Assembly (NCBI GenBank): GCA_022708025.1
Contig: JAKIZM010000029.1
Location: 1-39,973 of the forward strand
Length of the DNA: 39,973 bases
DNA from: Bacteroidota bacterium
Lineage (GTDB): Bacteria; Bacteroidota; Ignavibacteria; Ignavibacteriales; Ignavibacteriaceae
Reading direction: 5' to 3'
A model generated the notes under the pieces. The model was not told where the DNA came from. It searched no databases and worked only from the letters and a program-made list of their open reading frames with translations. Both the position numbers and the translations under genes were made by a program. Numbering within the stretch: the stretch's first letter is position 1; every line of letters begins with the position of its first letter. Shown here one piece after another: positions 20,803 to 29,976 of this stretch.

Positions 20803-21368
20803 TGATGGATATACATACAAACAGAGAATACTGCTTAAATATTTTAAATGAATACACAAAAAGTGAAAGCTTACTAAAGCATGCTTTTGCTGTGGAAAGC
20901 TGTGTAAGAGCTTATGCAGAAAAATTTGGTGAAGATGTAGAGTATTGGGGCAATGTAGCTTTACTGCATGACTTTGATTATGAAAAATATCCTTCTTTAA
21001 CAGAACATCCATTTAAGGGCGCAGAAATTTTAAAAGAAAAAGGATTTGAAGATAATTTTATTAAATCTATTCTATCTCACGCAGATTACAGCGGTGAAGT
21101 GAGAGATACTCTGTTAAAAAAAGTTCTTTATGCCTGTGATGAATTAGCAGGATTTATTACTGCTGTTACTTATGTGCGTCCTTCAAAATCTATTGATGAA
21201 GTTGAAGTATCTTCGGTTAAAAAGAAAATGAAGGATAAAGCGTTTGCTAAGGCAGTTAATCGTGAAGAGATTATCAAAGGTGCTGAAATTCTGAATATTC
21301 CATTAGATGAGCATATTAAATTCTGTATTGAAGCAATGAAGAAAAACAAGGCAGCTTTAGGTTTATAG
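20802..21368 (+). CDS. HD-domain phosphohydrolase
   Basis: This is a 188-residue HD-superfamily protein. The metal ligands are visible as H in LLKHAFAVE, the HD doublet in NVALLHDFDYEKYP, H in LTEHPFKGAEIL, and the His in SILSHADYSG. The Asp of YACDELAGFI fits the last ligand. The order matches small HDIG proteins that hydrolyse phosphate esters of nucleotides or related compounds; the substrate is not known. ATG 20802 overlaps the nth stop by one base, and a second ATG follows at 20805. It is the last gene of the ferredoxin-nth-HD operon. Confidence 0.85.
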   Translation: MMDIHTNREYCLNILNEYTKSESLLKHAFAVESCVRAYAEKFGEDVEYWGNVALLHDFDYEKYPSLTEHPFKGAEILKEKGFEDNFIKSILSHADYSGEVRDTLLKKVLYACDELAGFITAVTYVRPSKSIDEVEVSSVKKKMKDKAFAKAVNREEIIKGAEILNIPLDEHIKFCIEAMKKNKAALGL

Positions 21369-21388
21369 ATTCTTGCTTAAGTTATTGG

Positions 21389-21404
21389 AAAACCGTATGG
21401 TTTT
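21389..21404 (+). terminator. Possible weak terminator hairpin
   Basis: The 6-bp stem AAAACC and GGTTTT has a GTAT loop and lies 20 bases after the HD gene stop. There is no T tract beyond the stem, so this call is weak. The remaining bases to 21619 show no gene. Confidence 0.3.
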
Positions 21405-21619
21405 GGTTAAACCCTGTAATATTTAAAATTATTTAACTTGCAATAAGTCAATTATTATCAAAATAAAGAAAACGTAACCAATATAAAGACTTGACTATTT
21501 GATAAATAGATACCATTTTTGTTCAAAAATTCGGAGAAACTTTAGAGATTTTTGCTACAAGACTAATAAAACCAGATTAGATTATATTTTAGTTTATTTA
21601 ATTATAAAACTTATTATTA

Positions 21620-24600
21620 ATGAAAAGCAAAATCTCAACAATTCTTTTTCTCATTTTTATATCCTTTATTTATCCCCAAAGTGATTTAAAAGTAATAAAT
21701 AGTGATTATAACTCATTAACTGTTGAGTATTCTCCATTTTATACTGATACTTCACTGATATTGTTGGAAGGTCAGCAATACAGAAATATTGAATTACTTT
21801 TTGGAACAATTAAAAATGCTGAAGAATTTGGCTTTCCAATGATAATGGAGCGCAGATTGAGTGTTGGTGTTCCGTCGGAATTTGGCAACACAATTGAGAT
21901 TATTTCTTTTGCATATAAAGAACTTACAGGTAATCTTATCCCTGTTCCGACTCCGGTTTTTGATACTCTTTCGATTTCAAACCAATATAAACAAAGCTCA
22001 GAATATTTAGCTTACAAATCGCCTGAAGATATTGTTGAATTTGGTGACTTTGGGATGATAAGAGAAATCGCTTCTCAAACCATTAGTATTAATCCGATCA
22101 GATTTGATCCGCTGGAAAGAAAGATAAGACTTTATACCAAAATTTTGTTCAGGATAAATTTTTCTAAAAATGCAATTGTATCTTCCATTCCTGCGGGAGA
22201 TTTTCTTGATGGCGTTATTCTTAATTATGATGTTGCTAAATATTGGAATCAGAAAGCAATTAAACAGAGCTTGAATAAAAAGACTATTGTAAATTCAGTT
22301 TTATCAACCGGTAAATGGGTAAGATTTGAAACTGAAACTGAAGGAATTTACAAAATTGGAAAAAATGAATTATCCTTATATGGAATTGATGCTAATACGG
22401 TTGATCCAAGAACGATAAAAATTTACAATAATTCAGGTAAAGCATTACCCGAATTGAACACGGCACCGAGACCAGAAGATTTAAATGAAAATGCAATACT
22501 TGTTGTTGGTGAAGAAGACGGAAGATTTGATGACGGAGATTATATCCTGTTTTATGGAAGAGGAAATAGTTTTTGGGATATTGATTCGGACAATACTTCA
22601 ATTAAAAGATTTTTTAATCCGTACTCTTCCCAAAATTATTATTGGATAACTTCAGGCGGTCAGAACGGTAAACGAATTCAATATAAACCTGAAATAAATG
22701 GTACTGCTGTTAGTACTCAAACTTCAACAGTTGCTTTTGCAGATTGGGAAGTTGATCGGATTAATATAGGTAAAACCGGAAGGCAGTCTTTAGGAGATAA
22801 TTTTTCACCTTCAGTATTAACCCGCTCATATATGAATAATCTTGATGGAAGAATTGATACGGTTCAAATAAAATATAATTTCAGATTTGTTGTTGCTGCA
22901 CCTTCTTCAATGAATGTAAAAATATCAGAAAATGGGTCACCGATTTTTCAACAAAATCTTGCTGGTTACACCGGATTGTATAGAGTTGGGAATGAACATG
23001 TCTTTAATGCAACATATAATAATCCGTTGCCTCAGAACAGAAGCATCCTGACAGTAAATGTAACTCCATCAACAGTTTCAACTATTGCATATCTGGATTA
23101 CTTTACAATTGAGTATCAAAAAGAACTGAAAGCATTTTCGGATAATCTTTTATTTTTTTCTAATATGAATAGCGGGATAATCGAATATAAACTAAATGGA
23201 TTTACCTCATCAAACATAAAAGTTTTTGATATAACTGATTATGATAATGTTAAGCTTGTTAATACACAGCTAAGCGGAGGTGAATGCTGGTTTAAGATGG
23301 AAGAATCAAATATTAAAAGATCAAAATACTTTGCTGTTGGAAGTGATATATTTAAAACTCCGGTTAAACCAATTGAAATGCAAAATTCCAACCTGCATGG
23401 TGAAGAAACAGGTGCAAAGTTTATAATCATTACTCACAAGAGTTTTAGAGAAGCTGCAAATAAATTAAAGAACTATCGGGAAACTCAGGCAACAGTTCCA
23501 ATTTCTACATATGTAGCTGATATAGATGAAATCTATAATGAGTTTTCGGGCGGAGTGCTTGATCCGACTGCTGTGAGAGATTATATAAAATATGCTTTTG
23601 ATAATTGGCAAATAAAACCTGAATATATTTTGCTTTTCGGAAAAGGTACTTATGATTATAAAAACCTTGAAGGATATTCTGACAATTTTATACCTACCTG
23701 GCAAACTGTTCAATCAAATATTTATATTGATGGCGGTGATTCATATACCACAGATGATTATTTCGTACGTGTTGCAGGAGTAGATAATATAGTTGATTTG
23801 GCTCTTGGTAGAATAACCTGTTCTACTCCGACAGAAGCTAATAACATCGTTAATAAAATTATCAATTATGAACAAGGCAGCGAAAAAGGGCTGTGGAGAA
23901 ATCTGATAACTTTAGTAGCTGACGATGGGTTAAAATCAGATGGCAGCTATGAAGGACCTGAACATACCAGACCGTGTGAGAACCTTGCTAATATATACTT
24001 CCCCGGTTCTTTTAACTTTAATAAAATTTACAGCGCTGCATATCCGGATGTAATAACAGGGCAGGGAAGAAGAAAACCAGAGGTTAATAGAGCAATAATA
24101 GAAGCGATTAACAATGGCACTCTGTTTCTTAACTATATTGGGCATGGCAGTCCGGAACTATGGGCGCACGAAGTTATCTTTGAAAAAAGTGTTGTTCTGC
24201 CTCAATTGCATAATGATAAATATTTTTTCTTAAGCGCAGCAACTTGTGATTTTGGATATTTTGATATTCCAAATTATCAAAGCTCTGCAGAAGCATTATT
24301 GTTATTACCAAATTCCGGTGCAATTGCTGCATATTCTGCTAACAGAGTTGTTTGGTCATCACAAAATCATGATTTGAACTATAAGTTTGTTGAGAATTTG
24401 TTCAAATCTCCAAGAGATACTTTAAATCTTTCTAGTCCGATTGGTAAGGCATCGTTTGAATACAAGAAAGAACATTATACGGTAAACGATCAAAAATATA
24501 ATATTTTAGGCGATCCAACATTAAGGTTGCATATTCCTCAATATAAAGCTTCAGTTGATTCAATCAATGGGCAAAATCTTGCTGTTGATGTTCAGATTAA

Positions 24601-25600
24601 AGCTTTAAGTAAAACAAGAATTGAAGGGACAATTTTAAAACCAGATGATACACCCTGGACGGAATATAACGGTGAAGGGGTATTAACTGTACTTGATTCT
24701 GAGCGAAAAGTATTTCTCTCACAAATTAATTACAATGTTAACATTCCGGGCGGGGTTATTTTTAATGGCAGAGTTTCTATAACCAATGGAAAATTCTCTG
24801 AAGAGTTTGTTGTACCAAAAGACATCTCTTACGAAAACAAAAACGGCAAAGTTATTTTCTACTTCTTAAATAATGAATCTGATGGAATTGGTTATACAAA
24901 TAAAGTAATTATTGGCGGCACCGATTCATCGGTTGTTAATGATGGCAAAGGACCGGACATTGAAATATATTTCGATAATGTTTCAGCTAATCAGGGTTAT
25001 TTGGTTAATCAAAATCCAAAATTAATTGTAAACCTAAGTGATGAAACCGGGTTAAATACAACCGGCACTGGTGTTGGGCATAAGTTAGAAGGTATTTTGA
25101 ATGAAGATGAAGCAAATCCAATTGATTTTTCTAATTACTTTACCGGTGATTTAGATGCCGGCGGAAAGTCAGGTGTGGTAAATTATCAATTTTCATCATT
25201 GCAAAACGGAGATTATGGATTAAAAGTAAAAGCGTGGGATGTATTTAATAATTTATCTGAAGAAACAGCTTATTTTTCAGTAGTTGACGGAAACGATCTT
25301 ATAGTAAGAGATGTTTATAATTATCCGAATCCATTCAGCGACAGAACACAGTTTACGTTTCAGCAGAATCTTTCACAACCGATTGATGTTAAGATCAAAG
25401 TTTATTCAATAGCCGGAAGACTTATAAATGAAATTGAAAAGAATGGCATAAATGATAGATTTGTTATTATTGATTGGGATGGCAGAGATGCTGATGGTGA
25501 TCAACTTGCGAATGGTACCTATATTTATAAAATAATCATTAAATCAGTTGATGGTACATTTAACAAAAGTGTTCTCGGCAAACTTGCCGTAATAAAATAA
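21620..25600 (+). CDS. porU: T9SS sorting-signal peptidase PorU
   Basis: This is a 1326-residue exported protein with a signal peptide at residues 1-19. The central part (about residues 600-960) is a gingipain-type C25 peptidase domain: KFIIITHKSFREAANKLK, AVRDYIKYAFDNW, the catalytic His842 in NYIGHGSPELW, and the catalytic Cys876 in SAATCDFGYFD. PorU removes the C-terminal sorting domain from T9SS cargo at the outer membrane and attaches it to lipopolysaccharide in the organisms studied. The end carries VYNYPNPFSDRTQF and ANGTYIYKIII, a FlgD/T9SS-like fold, as usual for PorU. It is somewhat longer than most family members. porV follows 98 bases later, the standard partner arrangement. Confidence 0.93.
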   Translation: MKSKISTILFLIFISFIYPQSDLKVINSDYNSLTVEYSPFYTDTSLILLEGQQYRNIELLFGTIKNAEEFGFPMIMERRLSVGVPSEFGNTIEIISFAYKELTGNLIPVPTPVFDTLSISNQYKQSSEYLAYKSPEDIVEFGDFGMIREIASQTISINPIRFDPLERKIRLYTKILFRINFSKNAIVSSIPAGDFLDGVILNYDVAKYWNQKAIKQSLNKKTIVNSVLSTGKWVRFETETEGIYKIGKNELSLYGIDANTVDPRTIKIYNNSGKALPELNTAPRPEDLNENAILVVGEEDGRFDDGDYILFYGRGNSFWDIDSDNTSIKRFFNPYSSQNYYWITSGGQNGKRIQYKPEINGTAVSTQTSTVAFADWEVDRINIGKTGRQSLGDNFSPSVLTRSYMNNLDGRIDTVQIKYNFRFVVAAPSSMNVKISENGSPIFQQNLAGYTGLYRVGNEHVFNATYNNPLPQNRSILTVNVTPSTVSTIAYLDYFTIEYQKELKAFSDNLLFFSNMNSGIIEYKLNGFTSSNIKVFDITDYDNVKLVNTQLSGGECWFKMEESNIKRSKYFAVGSDIFKTPVKPIEMQNSNLHGEETGAKFIIITHKSFREAANKLKNYRETQATVPISTYVADIDEIYNEFSGGVLDPTAVRDYIKYAFDNWQIKPEYILLFGKGTYDYKNLEGYSDNFIPTWQTVQSNIYIDGGDSYTTDDYFVRVAGVDNIVDLALGRITCSTPTEANNIVNKIINYEQGSEKGLWRNLITLVADDGLKSDGSYEGPEHTRPCENLANIYFPGSFNFNKIYSAAYPDVITGQGRRKPEVNRAIIEAINNGTLFLNYIGHGSPELWAHEVIFEKSVVLPQLHNDKYFFLSAATCDFGYFDIPNYQSSAEALLLLPNSGAIAAYSANRVVWSSQNHDLNYKFVENLFKSPRDTLNLSSPIGKASFEYKKEHYTVNDQKYNILGDPTLRLHIPQYKASVDSINGQNLAVDVQIKALSKTRIEGTILKPDDTPWTEYNGEGVLTVLDSERKVFLSQINYNVNIPGGVIFNGRVSITNGKFSEEFVVPKDISYENKNGKVIFYFLNNESDGIGYTNKVIIGGTDSSVVNDGKGPDIEIYFDNVSANQGYLVNQNPKLIVNLSDETGLNTTGTGVGHKLEGILNEDEANPIDFSNYFTGDLDAGGKSGVVNYQFSSLQNGDYGLKVKAWDVFNNLSEETAYFSVVDGNDLIVRDVYNYPNPFSDRTQFTFQQNLSQPIDVKIKVYSIAGRLINEIEKNGINDRFVIIDWDGRDADGDQLANGTYIYKIIIKSVDGTFNKSVLGKLAVIK

Positions 25601-25698
25601 CCAGATATAATTATATGTTTCGTTAATCAATAAATAATTATATTTATATACTCAAAGAAATTGAAATTAAATAATATTATTCATCTCGGAGGAAATAA

Positions 25699-26898
25699 AT
25701 GAAAATTCTTTCTAAACTTATGATGATCAGCTTGTTGATGGTAAGCTTTGTCAGAGTATCGTATGCACAAGGTGAAGCAGCTGTTCCGTTTTTGCTTCTT
25801 GCACCCGATTCACGCGCTGGCGGAATTGGAGAATCCGGCGGAGGATTGGCAGATAATTCATCTGCAATATTCTGGAATCCGGCAGGAATTGCATTCCTTA
25901 CAGGAACAGAAGTCAGTATTACACATAGTAATTGGCTGCCGCAATTTCATCTTGATCTTTTCTATGATTATTTAACATACAGACAATATTTTGAAGAGCT
26001 TGATGGCAGTGTTACTGCAAGTATTACTTATATGAATTTTGGTGAATTTGTCAGAACAGGTGAATTTGGTCCTGAAGAGATAGGTAAATTCAGATCTTTT
26101 GACGCAGCATTAACACTTGGATATGCAACAAAGCTTTCTCCTGATTGGGGAATCGGGGTTAACTTCAGATTAATCCATAGCAGATTATCTGACAAGCCAA
26201 CTGCTGACGAACAAGGCAAGGGTGTTGCAACATCTGTCAGTTTTGATATAGCTGCAATGTGGCGTCCTGAAAAACTTATTATTCCATTTACAGATGAAGA
26301 TATCGGAGGTAAATTGAGCATTGGGCTGAATTTGAGTAATATTGGACCAAAAATTTATTACATCGATAAAGCACAGGCTGATCCGATACCAACAAATTTC
26401 AGATTAGGATTTGCCTACCAGATTATTTCTGATGAATTCAATAATTTGATTTATACTCTGGATTTCAGCAAGCTTTTAGTAAGAAGAATTACAACGCAAG
26501 TTCCAATTGAAGGAACTGACTCTACTGCCACTGTTTCTACTTCTGACGAATGGTACAAAGCAATATTTACTTCCTGGACTGATAAACCATTCAGTGAAGA
26601 ACTGAGAGATATTGTTACATCAATGGGTCTTGAATATATATATGGTCTTCCAAATGATTTTAATTTTGCACTTCGTACGGGATTTTTCTATGAAGACCCT
26701 TCATACGGAAACAGAAAATTTATAACATTTGGTGCAGGTATCAAATACGATATTTATGGATTTGATTTTAGTTACATAACAACATCAGTATTTAAGAATG
26801 GTGAAAATCATCCTTTGTCAGAAACATTAAGATTTACTATTTCAATCGGATGGGGCGGTATTCCTGAAACAACGAGAGGTTTACCAAGGGGAATTTAA
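25699..26898 (+). CDS. porV: T9SS outer-membrane protein PorV
   Basis: This is a 399-residue outer-membrane barrel of the FadL-like PorV/LptO family with a signal peptide at residues 1-23. It carries the family start AVPFLLLAPDSRAGGIGES, then LADNSSAIFWNPAGIAFL, a near-signature of PorV. PorV shuttles cargo from the translocon to PorU and is required for sorting-domain removal. GGAGGA at 25688-25693 lies 5 bases before the ATG, one of the strongest ribosome sites in this window, fitting an abundant protein. The next gene starts 6 bases after its stop, so they share an operon. Confidence 0.93.
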   Translation: MKILSKLMMISLLMVSFVRVSYAQGEAAVPFLLLAPDSRAGGIGESGGGLADNSSAIFWNPAGIAFLTGTEVSITHSNWLPQFHLDLFYDYLTYRQYFEELDGSVTASITYMNFGEFVRTGEFGPEEIGKFRSFDAALTLGYATKLSPDWGIGVNFRLIHSRLSDKPTADEQGKGVATSVSFDIAAMWRPEKLIIPFTDEDIGGKLSIGLNLSNIGPKIYYIDKAQADPIPTNFRLGFAYQIISDEFNNLIYTLDFSKLLVRRITTQVPIEGTDSTATVSTSDEWYKAIFTSWTDKPFSEELRDIVTSMGLEYIYGLPNDFNFALRTGFFYEDPSYGNRKFITFGAGIKYDIYGFDFSYITTSVFKNGENHPLSETLRFTISIGWGGIPETTRGLPRGI

Positions 26899-26904
26899 AA
26901 TCCT

Positions 26905-29900
26905 ATGTTAAAAAAAATTCTTACTCTTGCAATATCAGTATTTACTTTGGGCAGTATTTCTGCCCAAAGTTTTATCGGAAGCCTTAACCCAAATCCTGTT
27001 CCAAAGAAAGATATAAGCGCTGTTGATACCGTTAAGATTTTAGCGGTAATGGTGAACTTTTTGGAAGATAAAGATGCAGCTACTTTTGGTAACGGAAAGT
27101 TCGGATCAATCTATACTCAGAATTATGGTTCGGGTATTCTTGATCCCTTACCGCACGATAAAGATTATTTTGAATCTCATCTGACCTTTGTAAAAAACTA
27201 CTATCAAAAAGTTTCCAACGGAAAAGTTCAAATACAATTTACTGTTCTGCCTGATACTTTTTCTGTTTCAAAAACTATGCGTAATTATGCACCTGCACCT
27301 GGTTCGAATGATTTAGCACCAATCGGAAATTTTGCTGAAGAGGTTTGGAACAAAGCTGATCAGATATATTCCTCATTTAATTTTTCTGACTTTGATTTGT
27401 TTGTGATATTTCATGCAGGAGTTGGAAGAGATATTTCATTGCCCGGCAGTCTTGGCAACGAAAGAGATCTGCCTTCGGTTTATTTGAGTGAGAATACATT
27501 AAAAAATATTTTCGGAAATAATTTTACAGGATTTCCTGTTTCCAACGGTGCGTTTGCAATTACTAATAGTATGATTATTCCTGAAACTGAAAGCAGAGAG
27601 CTGGAAACTATTACTGGAAAATTTTTATTTGAGATAACCATTAACGGATTGCTTGTTGCAAGTGTTGCAAGTCATCTGGGATTGCCTGATCTTTTTGATA
27701 CCGAAACAGGATATAGTGCAATAGGAAGATTTGGATTGATGGATGGACAGTCAATTTTTGCTTACAATGGTTGTTTTCCTCCGGAGCCATCAGCTTGGGA
27801 AAAAAATTATTTAGGCTGGGCAACAGCAGAAGAAATAAATCCAGGAAATCATTTCATAACATTAACAGCTAAACTTGCTTCATCAATTTCGGATACTGTA
27901 ATTATTAAAGTGCCGCTTAATTCAACTGAATATTTTTTAATTGAAAACAGACAAAGAGATGTTAATAAAGATGGGGCGAACGTAGTTTATAAATCAAATG
28001 GCAATATTATAAACAGAAAATTTACTAAAGATACAACAGGGTTTTATAGTTATGATACTGATTCGTTAGCAGGAGTTGTATTGGATGTTGATGAATTTGA
28101 TTGGGCTTTGCCGGGCAACGGAATTGTAATCTGGCATATAGATGATAATGTTATAAATGAAAAAATAGCTGAGAATAAAATAAATACTGATAAAAACAGA
28201 CGTGGTGTTGATGTTGAAGAAGCTGATGGAATTCAGGATATCGGTGAAAAGTTTATAACAATTTTTGGTGATCAGGTTATCGGCGAAGGTACGAAGGATG
28301 ATTTTTGGTACCTGGGTAATAAATCATTACTATATAAAAATATATTTTCTAAAAATACTCGCCCCAATACCAGAACTAATACAGGTGCAAACAGTTTAAT
28401 TACTGTCAAGAATTTTTCAGCTATTTCAAATAAGATGTCTTTCAAAGTTGAGTATGGTGACTCAATAATTAAACCTTTGTTCTCATACAGCATAACTAAC
28501 TTATCCGATATTAAAAGTATAACAAATTTTGGAACTGATAAAAATTTATTCGCTTTTAACACTGATGCTTATGTTAGAGTGTTGAACGAAGATTCCGTTT
28601 TTTACTCAACATTGGATTTTTCAGATTTTGAGCCTGTATCATTTAACATTGGGAATAAAAGTTATCTTGTTGGTATCAGGCAAATTGATTCTGCTCAAAC
28701 TCCTGCATCAAGAATCAATATAATTAGTTATGATGGAATACAATTTAATTCTGTTTCTGTTGATATTGGACATTATATAACTACCCCACTTGTTGCAAGA
28801 AAAACAATTACTGAATCATATCAGTTATTAGCCGGAACTAATAATGGTAGAATATTAATATTCTATTTTAATGAACTTCTGAACGGAATTGATAACCCGA
28901 CTGAGCAAATAATTGAAGGTGGTTTAAAAGTTACTCAATTAGCTTCTTTTGATTTTAGAAATGCCGCTGTTGGCAGTAAAAATGATGCTAATTCAAATTA
29001 TGGATTTGTTTATTCAGATGAAAATCTGATTAAGTTTAATAATGAGAAACTTTTTAAGCTTACTTTAACCAAAGATAATGATGGAGATAATTTAACGATT
29101 GTAACTTCGGAAAAAGATGGTAATTATTTTGCAAATGTTATTAAGTCTGATAAAATTATATATAGATTTTCTTTGCCTTCGTTGCAATCGGCTCTGAATT
29201 ATTCTTTAGCGGATATTAAAAATGATGGAAATATTTATCTTGTTACATCATCTGATTCAAAACTTTATGCATATTCGTTAAACGGCTCTTTAGCAGATAA
29301 TTTCCCGTTTAGTATAAATATGTCTGAACAAATAAATGGCATACCTCTTTGTGCTGATATTGAAGGAGATACTAAATCTGAAATAATGTTTTATACCGAC
29401 TCAGGAAATCTTTATGCAATAGATGGCGGAACAGGAAAGCTTGTTAATGGTTTTCCAATTTCATTTGGTTCTGCATTAAATACTTACCCGATTTTATTTT
29501 TATCTGATAAAAAGATAAACATTGCCGGAGTTGATAGTAAATTTTCATTTAAAGGCTGGTCAGTTTCAAGTACCGAAGGAAGATTAGACTGGTCGGGTCA
29601 ATTTGCTGATCACATGAATCAATCTTTTATTGACAAAGCATTATCAAGCAATGTTGTAAATGAATTTTTTCCTGAGCGAAAAGCATACAATTATCCGAAT
29701 CCTGTTTACGGAAATCAGACTTCCATCAGATATTTTGTTAATGAGGATTCAAAAATAAATATTAAAATATTTGATCTTGCCGGTGATTTTGTTGCTGAAC
29801 TGAATGATAATGCACAGGGCGGAATGAATAATGAAACAGTATGGAATGTCAATGATATTCAAAGCGGAGTTTACCTCGCCAGAATTGAAGCCTCAGGCTC

Positions 29901-29949
29901 AAGCGGTAAAACAGAATCTGTTGTAATTAAAATAGCTGTAGTTAAGTGA
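26905..29949 (+). CDS. M6-metalloprotease-like secreted protein lacking HExxH, with T9SS sorting domain
   Basis: This 1014-residue protein has a signal peptide (about residues 1-20). Residues about 45-500 follow the M6 (immune-inhibitor-A-like) family: KILAVMVNFLEDKD, YYQKVSNGKVQIQF, LFVIFHAGVGRD, LGLPDLFDTETG, GRFGLMDGQ, WEKNYLGWATAEE, EYFLIENRQR and GIVIWHIDDNVI. The zinc site that normally reads HExGHxLGLPDLYD is ASVASHLGLPDLFD (A252-D265). The two zinc His and the catalytic Glu are gone, so it should be inactive. Repeat-rich beta structure and a type A sorting domain follow (AYNYPNPVYGNQTSIRY...SGVYLARIEA). It lies in the porU-porV operon and is likely T9SS cargo or an accessory binding protein. 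Confidence 0.82.
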   Translation: MLKKILTLAISVFTLGSISAQSFIGSLNPNPVPKKDISAVDTVKILAVMVNFLEDKDAATFGNGKFGSIYTQNYGSGILDPLPHDKDYFESHLTFVKNYYQKVSNGKVQIQFTVLPDTFSVSKTMRNYAPAPGSNDLAPIGNFAEEVWNKADQIYSSFNFSDFDLFVIFHAGVGRDISLPGSLGNERDLPSVYLSENTLKNIFGNNFTGFPVSNGAFAITNSMIIPETESRELETITGKFLFEITINGLLVASVASHLGLPDLFDTETGYSAIGRFGLMDGQSIFAYNGCFPPEPSAWEKNYLGWATAEEINPGNHFITLTAKLASSISDTVIIKVPLNSTEYFLIENRQRDVNKDGANVVYKSNGNIINRKFTKDTTGFYSYDTDSLAGVVLDVDEFDWALPGNGIVIWHIDDNVINEKIAENKINTDKNRRGVDVEEADGIQDIGEKFITIFGDQVIGEGTKDDFWYLGNKSLLYKNIFSKNTRPNTRTNTGANSLITVKNFSAISNKMSFKVEYGDSIIKPLFSYSITNLSDIKSITNFGTDKNLFAFNTDAYVRVLNEDSVFYSTLDFSDFEPVSFNIGNKSYLVGIRQIDSAQTPASRINIISYDGIQFNSVSVDIGHYITTPLVARKTITESYQLLAGTNNGRILIFYFNELLNGIDNPTEQIIEGGLKVTQLASFDFRNAAVGSKNDANSNYGFVYSDENLIKFNNEKLFKLTLTKDNDGDNLTIVTSEKDGNYFANVIKSDKIIYRFSLPSLQSALNYSLADIKNDGNIYLVTSSDSKLYAYSLNGSLADNFPFSINMSEQINGIPLCADIEGDTKSEIMFYTDSGNLYAIDGGTGKLVNGFPISFGSALNTYPILFLSDKKINIAGVDSKFSFKGWSVSSTEGRLDWSGQFADHMNQSFIDKALSSNVVNEFFPERKAYNYPNPVYGNQTSIRYFVNEDSKINIKIFDLAGDFVAELNDNAQGGMNNETVWNVNDIQSGVYLARIEASGSSGKTESVVIKIAVVK

Positions 29950-29976
29950 TTTCTTTTTCCAACTATTAATATCTTT

